From Desulfobulbus oligotrophicus (GTDB lineage Bacteria > Desulfobacterota > Desulfobulbia > Desulfobulbales > Desulfobulbaceae), in NCBI RefSeq assembly GCF_016446285.1, contig NZ_CP054140.1, positions 1,717,501 through 1,781,500 on the forward strand: a DNA stretch of 64,000 bases, given 5' to 3'. This document shows, piece by piece, positions 26,328 to 34,280 of this stretch (the stretch's first letter is position 1; the number at the start of each line of letters is the position of its first letter). Position numbers and translations under genes: made by a program. The notes beneath the pieces are model-generated. The model was not told the DNA's origin and did no database searches. It saw nothing but the letters and a program-made list of their open reading frames with translations.

Positions 26328-27311
26328 TCAGCTGTCTGCCGGCGGTGTCGAGAGTTGACTTTTATTGAGGAGAGACTGCAGTTTCCAGGGGGAAGAGAGG
26401 CATTCACGGCCAAGATGATTTTTGGCCACAACCTCACAGAATCGGAGGAACTCGGCCATCAAACGGGTGATGATTTTGTCCTTGTGCTGAATGATCCAGA
26501 GCTGGCGGCTCATGTCCATACCCTCAATGGGTAAAATTTTAAGCCAACCCTCCTCAGCCTCTCGACCGACCGTCAACATAGAGAGACAGGCCGCACCCAC
26601 ACCGGCTTCCACCGCCTTTTTTATGGCCTCAGTGTGGCCGGTTTTAGTGACTACTCGTAAGAAAGAAGCGTGGCGGCCGAGTTTTTTTGTAAAGATCTCA
26701 GCTGTCCCTGATCCTTCTTCCCGCATAACCCAACTTGTTTCCTTAAGATCGTCCGGAATCCGAAAGGTTGTTCTCTTGGCCAGGTTATGGGTTGAGCTGA
26801 CAATAATTCCCAGCTCGTCTTCAAACCATGGGGTGGCTACCAGCGCATCCACATTGATATCCCCTTCCACAAAACCAAGATCAGCCTGACCCGTGGCTAC
26901 TAACTTTTCTGCGGTCATGGTATTGACGACCAGCATGTTGATATGTGCCTCCGGGTGGAGGTGCATGAAGGTGCCGATGAGATAGGGGAGAACGTAGTTA
27001 CCGAGGGTGGTGCTGGCGACTATTTCGAGAACGCCGGCAACAACATCCTGCTGTTCCGTGAGGATGGTCTCAATATTGGCGACCTGATGTAAGATATTTT
27101 TGGCAAGAGGGAGGAGGTAGCGACCACGATCATTGAGCAGTAAGCTTCGACCGTGTCGGTCAAAGAGGTGACCACCCAACTGGTTCTCCAGTTCACCAAG
27201 GGCCATGCTGACAGCAGACTGAGTAAGCAGTAATTTTTTGCTGGCCCGTGTGACCTGTTGTGTTTCAGCGACGGCAATGAATATTTCTATCTGCCGGAAA
27301 GTAATTGGCAT
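26328..27311 (-). CDS. LysR-family transcriptional regulator
   Basis: The 327-residue protein has the N-terminal winged helix-turn-helix of LysR regulators (RQIEIFIAVAETQQVTRASKKLLLTQSAVSMALGELE region, residues 6-43). A periplasmic-binding-like effector domain (about 90-295) follows, resembling CysB/CbbR/YeiE-type proteins. It is divergent from the nuo operon, the usual arrangement for a LysR protein and its target. GTATCAGT motifs lie beside its own start and beside the nuoA start. This makes autoregulation and control of complex I a reasonable inference. The inducer is unknown. Confidence 0.92.
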   Translation of the reverse strand: MPITFRQIEIFIAVAETQQVTRASKKLLLTQSAVSMALGELENQLGGHLFDRHGRSLLLNDRGRYLLPLAKNILHQVANIETILTEQQDVVAGVLEIVASTTLGNYVLPYLIGTFMHLHPEAHINMLVVNTMTAEKLVATGQADLGFVEGDINVDALVATPWFEDELGIIVSSTHNLAKRTTFRIPDDLKETSWVMREEGSGTAEIFTKKLGRHASFLRVVTKTGHTEAIKKAVEAGVGAACLSMLTVGREAEEGWLKILPIEGMDMSRQLWIIQHKDKIITRLMAEFLRFCEVVAKNHLGRECLSSPWKLQSLLNKSQLSTPPADS

Positions 27312-27314
27312 AGC

Positions 27315-27340
27315 GTATCAGTACAGCTGTATCAGTTTGA
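27315..27340. promoter_or_regulatory. Two GTATCAGT repeats next to lysR start
   Basis: GTATCAGT occurs at 27315-27322 and again at 27329-27336, 14 bp apart, directly upstream of the lysR ATG. The same octamer recurs at 27524-27531 near nuoA. They are candidate regulator contacts. Confidence 0.4.
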
Positions 27341-27473
27341 CTGAAGAGATTCATGATCTAAATTGAAACAGCAGTAACCGTAACACGTTCCGGAAATTGG
27401 TCAACGTTTTTTCGACTGTTCGAGAAAATATCATGGCTGGCCAGCGCGATATCCATAGACTTTTAAATTGTGC

Positions 27474-27502
27474 TTGACACAGAAGCGGGTATTCGGTAAT
27501 TT
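27474..27502 (+). promoter_or_regulatory. Promoter of the nuo operon
   Basis: A consensus -35 element TTGACA (27474-27479) is followed after exactly 17 bp by TAATTT (27497-27502), about 70 bp before the nuoA start. The -35 is perfect; the -10 is weaker, consistent with activator or repressor control. Confidence 0.5.
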
Positions 27503-27524
27503 AATAAGCTGTGTTGATATGAAG

Positions 27525-27541
27525 TATCAGTTGAATTGATA
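27525..27541. promoter_or_regulatory. LysR-type T-N11-A dyad before nuoA
   Basis: TATCA-N7-TGATA is a 17-bp dyad containing the T-N11-A core expected for LysR boxes. A further TGATA at 27515-27519 forms an overlapping dyad with the same TATCA. It lies downstream of the predicted -10. Confidence 0.45.
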
Positions 27542-27570
27542 CCGGTCTCATGGCTGACGAAGGAGCGGAA

Positions 27571-27978
27571 ATGGATCAGGTTGTTCTCACCGACATCATC
27601 TACATTGCCATTTTCTTAATGGGAGCCCTCCTGTTCGGAGTCGGGCCGATCATCATAGTCAAGCTGGTGAGCCCCACCTCACATACCAGACAGACAGCCG
27701 ACCGCACTGATCAGTTGATCGAGTGCGGTATGGAACCCATCGGTACCGCCTGGATTCGTTTTGGTATCGTTTATTACCTGTACGCCTTGATTTTCCTCGC
27801 CTTTGATGTTGATGTCATCTTTCTTTTTCCCGCAGCGGTTGCTTACAACCATCCGGAACTTGGCGTTCAGGACTTTTTTGAAATAGTACTGTTTGTTGCC
27901 ATCCTTTCATTGGCCATTGTTTACGCCTGGCGCAAAGGAGTTTTTACATGGGAGAAGAAAGCGTACCTTCGTCAATAG
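27571..27978 (+). CDS. nuoA: Complex I subunit NuoA
   Basis: NuoA is a three-helix membrane subunit near the quinone site of complex I. The 135 residues contain three hydrophobic segments and the hallmark loop with YECG-like [15 protein letters not shown] and the acidic [13 protein letters not shown] helix. The start at 27571 is preferred to ATG 27550 because AAGGAG lies 5 bp before it. The gene opens the operon. Its 3' end overlaps nuoB by 31 bp within a tandem duplication. Confidence 0.94.
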   Translation: MDQVVLTDIIYIAIFLMGALLFGVGPIIIVKLVSPTSHTRQTADRTDQLIECGMEPIGTAWIRFGIVYYLYALIFLAFDVDVIFLFPAAVAYNHPELGVQDFFEIVLFVAILSLAIVYAWRKGVFTWEKKAYLRQ

Positions 27979-28466
27979 AAAGTGTACCTTCGTCGATAGT
28001 TCAGTTTGCACAACTGGATAAGCTGCTGAATCTCGGTCGGGCCAATTCATTGTGGCCCATGACCTTCGGGCTTGCCTGCTGCGCCATTGAGATGATGTGC
28101 ACCGGTGGTTCCCGTTACGACATCTCCCGGTTCGGGGCTGAAGTGTTTCGACCCTCTCCGCGACAAAGTGATGTGATGATCGTCGCCGGAACCATCAATA
28201 AGAAACTCGAGCTGGCCGTTAAAACACTGTACGACCAGATGCCTGAACCCAAATGGGTGATTGCCATGGGGAACTGCGCCATCAGTGGCGGACCGTTTAA
28301 AGTCAAAAACAATTATAATGTGATTGAGGGAGCGGACAAACTTTTTCCTGTAGATGTCTATATCCCCGGTTGCCCTCCCCGACCCGAAGCATTGCTTGAG
28401 GGTATTATGACCCTTGAGGAAAAGATAACCGGCAAACGGCGTTGGCCGCGAGTAGAGTCGTGCTGA
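27948..28466 (+). CDS. nuoB: Complex I subunit NuoB (N2 cluster)
   Basis: NuoB carries the terminal 4Fe-4S cluster N2 that reduces quinone. The ligands are visible as the paired cysteines in [11 protein letters not shown], then [10 protein letters not shown] and [10 protein letters not shown]. The 172 residues start with a direct repeat [14 protein letters not shown] (residues 4-17) created by a 21-bp duplication. This extends the overlap with nuoA and adds seven residues to a normally variable N-terminus. The cluster-binding core looks unaffected. Confidence 0.95.
   Translation: MGEESVPSSIESVPSSIVQFAQLDKLLNLGRANSLWPMTFGLACCAIEMMCTGGSRYDISRFGAEVFRPSPRQSDVMIVAGTINKKLELAVKTLYDQMPEPKWVIAMGNCAISGGPFKVKNNYNVIEGADKLFPVDVYIPGCPPRPEALLEGIMTLEEKITGKRRWPRVESC
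27957..27998 (+). repeat. 21-bp tandem duplication at nuoA/nuoB junction
   Basis: Units 27957-27977 and 27978-27998 differ at only two third-codon positions of nuoB. Each encodes ESVPSSI in the nuoB frame, and the nuoA stop TAG is also duplicated in the nuoA frame. Confidence 0.9.
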
Positions 28467-28479
28467 AGAGGGCAATCTT

Positions 28480-29019
28480 ATGACGATATGCGAAAAACTT
28501 CAGCAGGCATTGCAACCGCTTTTCCCCTTGTGTGATGTGTCTTCTGAACCACTGGTAAAGGATGAACCTCAGGTCGCTGATTCTGAAAAAGAGGAGTCGC
28601 AGACTGCTGATACGCCGACTGTCGGAGTGCTGTGGACTGATGCAGGCAGGTATGGCCATCATCTTGATATCGTCTGCCTTCCAGACCAGGTGGTGCCTGT
28701 GGCCGGTATTATGGACAGGGAGGGGTTCTTCCTTGAGGCCATTACCGGCGTTGATTGGCTCAAGCGACAGCAACTTGAAGTGGTGTACGATTACAATCGG
28801 TTGGGCGGTGAACATTGCCGGGTCATGGTCAGAACATTTCTTCCCCGCAATAATCCGGTCGTACCGACGGTCTCCTCGGTTTTTCCGGCTGCTGACTGGC
28901 ATGAACGAGAAACCTATGACTTTTATGGAATACAGTTTCAGGGTCATCCAAACCTGATCCGCATCCTGCTGCCTGAAGATGCTGATTTCCATCCCCTCCT
29001 CAAGGATTATACCCCATGA
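28480..29019 (+). CDS. nuoC: Complex I subunit NuoC (30 kDa)
   Basis: NuoC is a peripheral-arm scaffold subunit next to NuoD. In this 179-residue protein the conserved segments are the domain around DVTGVDW-like TGVDWLKRQQLEVVYDYN and the family signature ERETYDFYGIQFQGHPNLIRILLPEDADFHPLLKDY at the C-terminus. An acidic insertion near residues 24-45 (KDEPQVADSEKEESQ) is unusual but at a variable site. It is not fused to NuoD, whose ATG overlaps the stop codon by four bases. Confidence 0.93.
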   Translation: MTICEKLQQALQPLFPLCDVSSEPLVKDEPQVADSEKEESQTADTPTVGVLWTDAGRYGHHLDIVCLPDQVVPVAGIMDREGFFLEAITGVDWLKRQQLEVVYDYNRLGGEHCRVMVRTFLPRNNPVVPTVSSVFPAADWHERETYDFYGIQFQGHPNLIRILLPEDADFHPLLKDYTP

Positions 29020-30134
29020 GCGTTCCTCTCCATCTGCGGTCGGATGAAGTTTTTGTTCTCAATCTGGGGCCGCAGCACCCTGCCACCCACGGTGTCCTCC
29101 GGGTGAAGCTCACCATGGATGGCGAGTATATTGTCAAGGCGGAACCGGTATTGGGATACATTCATCGCATGCATGAAAAGATGGCGGAAGACGGCATCTT
29201 TGCTCAGTTTATGCCCAATACCGCCCGTATGGATTACCTGCATGCCCTTGCCTTTAACCATGGTTGGGCCCTGGTCGTTGAAAAGGCAGCCGACATTGAA
29301 GTCCCTGAACGTGCCGAGTATATCCGGGTTATCACCGTTGAACTCAACCGTATAGCCAGCCACCTCTTGTGGTGGGCGGCATTTCTTTTGGATCTGGGTG
29401 GCTTTACTCCGCTGTTGTATGCCTTTGATGATCGCGAAAAAATTATTGATCTGCTTGAGCGTGTCACAGGATCGCGGTTGACGTACTGCTACATGCGTTT
29501 CGGTGGCGTCTTAAACGACATTGACGATGAGTTCATCACCGGTACCCGTGACTTTATCAAACGGCTTCGCAGCCGTCTGCCGCGCCAGTATCATGATCTG
29601 GTCACACACAATATTATTCTCATAAAACGAATTAAAGATATCGGTTTTGTTTCAGCTGAGCAATGTCGTCGTTACGGTGCAACCGGACCTGTGGCCCGCG
29701 GTTCAGGCATCAACTACGATGTCCGTAAAAATGAACCGTACTCGGTTTATCCGGAGTTTGATTTTGATATCCCGGTTTTTCCGGAAGGCGATTCCATGGC
29801 TCGTTACATGGTCCGCATGCATGAAATTGAGCAGTCGATGCGTATCATCGAACAGGCGCTTGACAAGCTGCCTGCCGGTCCGGTGATGGGCAAGGCACCA
29901 CGGCAGTTGAAACCCGATGCCGGTTACTACTATTCGGCGGTTGAAACTGCCAGAGGGTTACTCGGTCACCGACTGGTCTGTGATGGAGACAAAAATCCCT
30001 ACAAACTGAAACTGCGTTCACCAACCTTTTCCAACCTGAGTCTGTTCGGCGAAGTCGCTGAAGGCATGCTGCTGGCAGATGCTTTGGCCTTCATGGGGAG
30101 CCTTGACCTGGTTATTCCCGAAATAGATCGCTGA
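29016..30134 (+). CDS. nuoD: Complex I subunit NuoD (49 kDa)
   Basis: NuoD forms the quinone-binding cavity with NuoB. The 372-residue protein has LGPQHPATHGVLR (residues 13-25), with the histidine lining the quinone site, and the central ARMDYL and YSMGV-related regions typical of the family. It ends in the normal LAFMGSLDLVIPEIDR. It lacks the [NiFe] cysteines of the related hydrogenase large subunits, so it is a true complex I subunit. Translation is probably coupled to nuoC through the ATGA overlap. Confidence 0.95.
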   Translation: MSVPLHLRSDEVFVLNLGPQHPATHGVLRVKLTMDGEYIVKAEPVLGYIHRMHEKMAEDGIFAQFMPNTARMDYLHALAFNHGWALVVEKAADIEVPERAEYIRVITVELNRIASHLLWWAAFLLDLGGFTPLLYAFDDREKIIDLLERVTGSRLTYCYMRFGGVLNDIDDEFITGTRDFIKRLRSRLPRQYHDLVTHNIILIKRIKDIGFVSAEQCRRYGATGPVARGSGINYDVRKNEPYSVYPEFDFDIPVFPEGDSMARYMVRMHEIEQSMRIIEQALDKLPAGPVMGKAPRQLKPDAGYYYSAVETARGLLGHRLVCDGDKNPYKLKLRSPTFSNLSLFGEVAEGMLLADALAFMGSLDLVIPEIDR

Positions 30135-30152
30135 CCGGCGGAGGAGTCATTG

Positions 30153-31145
30153 ATGGAAACAAGTGTGTGGCGTGCCCTGCTTTATCTGGTGGGTATCATG
30201 GTCTTTGCCGGACTCAATGCCGCCTATCTCGGCTGGTGTGAAAGAAAGGGAGCCGGCCGGATTCAGCGTCGTATCGGCCCCTGTGAGGTGGGGTATGCCG
30301 GTTTGCTCCAACCAATAGCCGATGGTGTGAAGCTGTTGAGCAAGCAACTCCTGGTTCCGCGCGGTGTTGACCATATCCTTTTTCGCACAGCACCGGTTTT
30401 GGCTATGATTCCGGCCATGACCTCGATGGTGGCGATACCTTTTTCAGCAAACATTCAGGCACGTGCTATTGAGCTGTCTGTCCTCTTACTTTTTGCCCTG
30501 GCATCAATCGGGATGATGGCTGTGCTTCTGGGAGGCTGGGCTTCCGGAAACAAGTACGCCATCATCTCCTCGGCTCGGGCCGTCTCCCAGAATCTGGCTT
30601 ATGAAATCCCAATGCTGGTGACAGTCATCACAGTGGTGCTGCTCACCGGCTCCCTTGAACTGCGGGAGATCGCTCTTAAGCAGCAGGGTGGGTTCTGGCA
30701 CTGGAATGTTTTCCGTCTGGAAAATGGTCATTTTCTGACCATGTGGATCTCGTTTATCATTTTTTTCATCTGCTCTGTTGCGGAGACCAACCGGGCACCG
30801 TTTGATATGGCTGAGGCGGAAAGTGAACTGGTGGCCGGATATATGACGGAATACAGTTCCATGGGGTTCGGCCTTTTCATGATGGGCGAGTATCTTAACA
30901 TCGTGGTTGGTGCTTGTCTGACGACGACGCTCTTTCTCGGAGGGTGGGACTGCCCCCTTGGTCTGACACCGGGTGTCTGGTGGTTTTTAATTAAAATTTA
31001 TATCCTTATCTTTACATTTATCTGGATTCGCTGGACCTATCCGCGCACGCAGATCTATAAGCTCCTGAATCTTTCCTGGAAGTTTCTGATTCCTTTTTCT
31101 TTTGCGAATCTTTTGATTACAGCCGCTTTGATTAAGGTGTTTTGA
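30153..31145 (+). CDS. nuoH: Complex I subunit NuoH
   Basis: NuoH is the eight-helix membrane subunit that links the quinone cavity to the pump modules. The 330 residues contain ERKGAGRIQRRIGP on the first loop and the conserved acidic loop VAETNRAPFDMAEAESELVAGYMTEYS facing the quinone channel. The C-terminal FIWIRWTYPRTQIYKLLNLSWKFLIP is also typical. ATG 30153 is preferred to the TTG just before it because GGAGGAG is then 7 bp upstream. Confidence 0.96.
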   Translation: METSVWRALLYLVGIMVFAGLNAAYLGWCERKGAGRIQRRIGPCEVGYAGLLQPIADGVKLLSKQLLVPRGVDHILFRTAPVLAMIPAMTSMVAIPFSANIQARAIELSVLLLFALASIGMMAVLLGGWASGNKYAIISSARAVSQNLAYEIPMLVTVITVVLLTGSLELREIALKQQGGFWHWNVFRLENGHFLTMWISFIIFFICSVAETNRAPFDMAEAESELVAGYMTEYSSMGFGLFMMGEYLNIVVGACLTTTLFLGGWDCPLGLTPGVWWFLIKIYILIFTFIWIRWTYPRTQIYKLLNLSWKFLIPFSFANLLITAALIKVF

Positions 31146-31147
31146 CG

Positions 31148-31603
31148 ATGAACCAATATTGGACAGATATTATTTATGGCGGTAAAAGCCTGCTCACCGG
31201 GCTCGCCATCACTGCACGGGAGTTTTTCAGTCCGGTGGTTACGGAACAGTATCCGTACGAAGTACCGACCATGACGCCGTTGTTTCGCGGGCATACTGAG
31301 TTGATCGGCAATGAGGAAACCGGTCTGCCGAACTGCGTTGTCTGCGGGGCCTGTCCCAGGGCCTGCCCGTCCAACTGTATTACACTGGAGGGTAAAAAGG
31401 CGGAGAGCGGCAAGGGGCGGGTGTTGACCCGGTATATCCTTGATTTCAGCAAGTGCAGCCTCTGTGGTCTGTGTGTTGAAAGCTGTAAGTTTAATGCGCT
31501 GCGTTTTTCCAGGGATTACAATCTTGTCAGTTTCGATAAAGACGATTTTATCTATATGGATTTAATGAAAAGATTGGAGGAACAGAACAGATGCAAGAAA
31601 TAA
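31148..31603 (+). CDS. nuoI: Complex I subunit NuoI (two 4Fe-4S clusters)
   Basis: NuoI passes electrons to N2 through clusters N6a and N6b. The 151 residues carry two full ferredoxin motifs, CVVCGACPRACP and CSLCGLCVESCK. Because nuoE, nuoF and nuoG are absent, NuoI is the outermost Fe-S subunit encoded here, and a soluble carrier such as ferredoxin could dock near it. The downstream nuoJ start overlaps the end of this gene. Confidence 0.95.
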   Translation: MNQYWTDIIYGGKSLLTGLAITAREFFSPVVTEQYPYEVPTMTPLFRGHTELIGNEETGLPNCVVCGACPRACPSNCITLEGKKAESGKGRVLTRYILDFSKCSLCGLCVESCKFNALRFSRDYNLVSFDKDDFIYMDLMKRLEEQNRCKK

Positions 31604-32163
31604 TCTGTCAGACCGAAGCTCCTGCCGATCTTTTTTCTGCAGAGGCAATGGTCGGGTTGATCTTTCTGATGGCCGTGTTTCTTGTTGTTGCAGGTGCCGT
31701 TGTCGCCGTGGCAAGCGGGGGGCGAGTGCGTTCAATGCGTTTAGTCCGTGCGATCGCCGGTCTGGCTGTCTGTTTTTCCGGGTTAGCCATAGTGTATTAC
31801 TATCTGCTCAGTCCGTTTCTGGCGATGATGCAGCTGTTGATCTATGTCGGCGCTGTATCGGTTCTGATCGCTTTTGGAATTATGATGGCTACGCCGGATG
31901 CCGGCAAGCTCTCAGGTATGAAAAATCCTGCAGCTCTGGCGGGGCCCCTTGCCCTCGGGGTCGGCGGATTGCTGTTTGCGGGGTTGACGGTCCTCGTCGC
32001 CAGAACCCAGTGGCAGCCTTGGCCACGTCAGAAATCAGGGGATATTGAGGCAATCGGCTTATCCCTTTTAACGACTCATTCCATGGTCTTCGAACTCATC
32101 TCCATTGTTCTGTTAATGGCTATTATAGGTGCTTTGGTCCTGGCGCGAAAGGGAAGGAGTTGA
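31591..32163 (+). CDS. nuoJ: Complex I subunit NuoJ
   Basis: This 190-residue membrane subunit has five predicted helices (starting near residues 20, 50, 70, 105 and 155). It includes the conserved QLLIYVGAVSVLIAFGIMM segment, which holds the helix that changes conformation in coupling. GGAGG lies 9 bp before the ATG, inside the nuoI coding sequence. Confidence 0.93.
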   Translation: MQEIICQTEAPADLFSAEAMVGLIFLMAVFLVVAGAVVAVASGGRVRSMRLVRAIAGLAVCFSGLAIVYYYLLSPFLAMMQLLIYVGAVSVLIAFGIMMATPDAGKLSGMKNPAALAGPLALGVGGLLFAGLTVLVARTQWQPWPRQKSGDIEAIGLSLLTTHSMVFELISIVLLMAIIGALVLARKGRS

Positions 32164-32166
32164 TCT

Positions 32167-32493
32167 ATGTTTCTTCTGAATTTGCACAACTGCCTGACAA
32201 CTTACCTGGTGCTGGCCGCCCTGTTGTTTGCTTTTGGCATGTACGGCATGGTCACACGACGCACGGTCATCGGCATGTTGATTTCATCCGAACTGCTTCT
32301 TTCCGCTGCATCCACTAATTTTATTGCGTTCAGTCGATTCTTAGCCCCTGATCCTGCTACTGGTCAGATTTTTGCACTGTTTATCATGGCGATTGCCGCT
32401 GCCGAAGCCGCCATTGCTGTCAGTATCATGATTGCCGTCTACCGGAACTACAAATCGGTCGACACTGAAGATCTTGTCGACCTGCAAGGGTAA
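32167..32493 (+). CDS. nuoK: Complex I subunit NuoK
   Basis: NuoK (108 residues) has three helices with the membrane glutamates in LISSELLLSAASTNF and in AIAAAEAAIAVSIMIAVYRNY, which take part in the proton path. AAGGAG precedes the ATG, and the gene follows nuoJ directly. Confidence 0.94.
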   Translation: MFLLNLHNCLTTYLVLAALLFAFGMYGMVTRRTVIGMLISSELLLSAASTNFIAFSRFLAPDPATGQIFALFIMAIAAAEAAIAVSIMIAVYRNYKSVDTEDLVDLQG

Positions 32494-32508
32494 ACGGAGA
32501 ACTGGTCT

Positions 32509-34005
32509 ATGGAAACCCTTCTTGTTCATGCCGATATCATAGAAAATTCGAATCTTTTACTGGCAGTCATCATACCGTTGTTCGGCAGTCTGGTGGTCAT
32601 GACGTTGCGGGAACATCCGAATTTAAGGGAGTTTGTCTCGTCAAGCGCATCGGTTTTGTTGTTTTTGATGGTGCTGTCGTTTATTCCGGCACTGCAATCC
32701 GGACAAACCCTGGTGTACCCGATCTTTCAACTCCTTCCCGGCCTGTCGATCACCCTTCGGGCAGACGGCTTTTCCATGATCTTTGCCCTGGTGGCTTCAT
32801 CATTATGGATGATAGCCGTGTTCTATTCCCTGGGGTATATGCGGGCCCATGATGAACCGTGCCAGACCAGGTTCAATGCCTGCTTTGCCCTGGCGATTTT
32901 CGGGGCCATAGGTGTGGCTTTTTCCGACAATCTGCTGACCCTGTATCTTTTTTATGAGATTGTCTCGATCTGCACCTATCCGCTGGTGGCGCATCATCAA
33001 GATGAAGAGTCGTATGAGGGGGCCAGAAAGTACATTGTGTATCTGACCGCAACAGCCAAATTTTTTCTCCTGCCGGCGTTGATTCTTATTTATGTTCTTT
33101 CCGGAACGCTGGATTTTCCACACAATATCAATACCGGCATCATCCCTGCCTCCACTACTGAGTGGGTAGTGATCATGCTCTATATCTTTTGTCTCTTCGG
33201 GTTTGCCAAAAACGGGATCATGCCTTTTCATCACTGGCTTCCCGGTGCAATGGTGGCCCCGACTCCGGTCTCCGCCCTTCTCCATGCAGTGGCTGTGGTC
33301 AAGGTCGGCGTGTTCTGTACGACCCGAACCATGTTGTACATCTTTGGCGTTGATCTCATGGACAGTCTGAACCTTGGGATACCAACCGCCTACTTTGTCG
33401 GTTTTACAATTATCGTGGCATCGATGATTGCCCTGTCCAAGGATAACCTGAAGGCACGACTCGCCTATTCAACGGTGAGCCAACTGTCCTATATTATCCT
33501 CGGAGTGGCGCTCCTGACACCACACGCCATAGAAGGCGGACTCCTCCACATTGTCAATCATGCCTTCTCCAAGATAACCCTGTTCTTTTGCGCAGGTGCC
33601 ATTTACATCGCAGCTCATAAGAAGTGTATCTCGGAAATGGGTGGACTCGGGCGAGTTATGCCCTTCACATTCGGGGCCTTTGCTGTGGCATCTCTTTCCA
33701 TGATCGGTGTACCGCCGGTAGCGGGCTTTGTATCTAAATGGTATTTGCTGGTCGGTTCGATGGAGGCACATCAAGTGGGTATTGTTCTCATTCTGATAGC
33801 TTCCACGGTGTTGAATGTCGCTTACTTTGCGCCGGTCACCTATAAGGCTTTTTTCGGAAAGCCACCGGAAGGAGAGGTGACGGGCGGCATTAAAGAAGCA
33901 CCACTCAGTATGCTTATCCCGTTGTTGATTGCGGTGACTGTTTCGGTGATTATCGGCATTTACCCTAACTTCATGATGCAATTTGTATGGATGATAACAG
34001 GATGA
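32509..34005 (+). CDS. Antiporter-like complex I subunit (NuoL/MrpD type, short)
   Basis: The 498-residue protein is a member of the NuoL/M/N-MrpA/D proton-translocating family, with about 14 helices. The TM5 glutamate region LYLFYEIVSICTYPLVAHH, the TM7 lysine region FGFAKNGIMPFHHWLPGAMVAPTPVSALLHAVAVVKVG and the broken helices are present. It stands where nuoL would be, but it lacks the long amphipathic C-terminal helix of NuoL and reads closer to MrpD or formate-hydrogenlyase-type subunits. Together with the 596-residue homologue downstream it gives this operon four antiporter-like subunits instead of three. Confidence 0.85.
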   Translation: METLLVHADIIENSNLLLAVIIPLFGSLVVMTLREHPNLREFVSSSASVLLFLMVLSFIPALQSGQTLVYPIFQLLPGLSITLRADGFSMIFALVASSLWMIAVFYSLGYMRAHDEPCQTRFNACFALAIFGAIGVAFSDNLLTLYLFYEIVSICTYPLVAHHQDEESYEGARKYIVYLTATAKFFLLPALILIYVLSGTLDFPHNINTGIIPASTTEWVVIMLYIFCLFGFAKNGIMPFHHWLPGAMVAPTPVSALLHAVAVVKVGVFCTTRTMLYIFGVDLMDSLNLGIPTAYFVGFTIIVASMIALSKDNLKARLAYSTVSQLSYIILGVALLTPHAIEGGLLHIVNHAFSKITLFFCAGAIYIAAHKKCISEMGGLGRVMPFTFGAFAVASLSMIGVPPVAGFVSKWYLLVGSMEAHQVGIVLILIASTVLNVAYFAPVTYKAFFGKPPEGEVTGGIKEAPLSMLIPLLIAVTVSVIIGIYPNFMMQFVWMITG

Positions 34006-34280
34006 CCAACTGTACGACTTTTTTACAAACCCGACAAAAAACACTGGTTGCACTTGGTTGGACGCTGCTGGTGCTGATTGCCGGTGCGTCTTTAGTGGTT
34101 GACTCTGGAAGCGCTCATTCGTGGGCTGAGCAGCATGTACCTTTTTTCTGGTCGCTGTTCGGTTTTATCGCCGCAGTTGTGATCATCGGCATTGCCCGAT
34201 GGCTCGGACGTTCCGGTATTCAGGCCCCGACCGACATATATGATCGCTCCCTGACTCCAATCTGTGAGGAAGAAGAATGA
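34002..34280 (+). CDS. Small two-helix membrane protein in nuo operon
   Basis: The 92-residue product has two hydrophobic segments (LVALGWTLLVLIAGASLVV, about residues 14-32, and FFWSLFGFIAAVVIIGIARWLG, about 48-69) and an acidic tail ending EEEE. I do not recognise a family. Both its start and its stop overlap its neighbours by four bases (ATGA), so it is translationally coupled to the two antiporter-like genes. It is probably an accessory subunit of the membrane arm. The upstream ATG at 33987 is less likely as the start. Confidence 0.8.
   Translation: MTNCTTFLQTRQKTLVALGWTLLVLIAGASLVVDSGSAHSWAEQHVPFFWSLFGFIAAVVIIGIARWLGRSGIQAPTDIYDRSLTPICEEEE

Noticed and set aside
29016-30134. NuoD as a [NiFe]-hydrogenase large subunit (Ech/Hyc type)
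   Set aside because: The CxxC nickel ligands at both ends are absent, and the GPQHPATHG motif is that of complex I.
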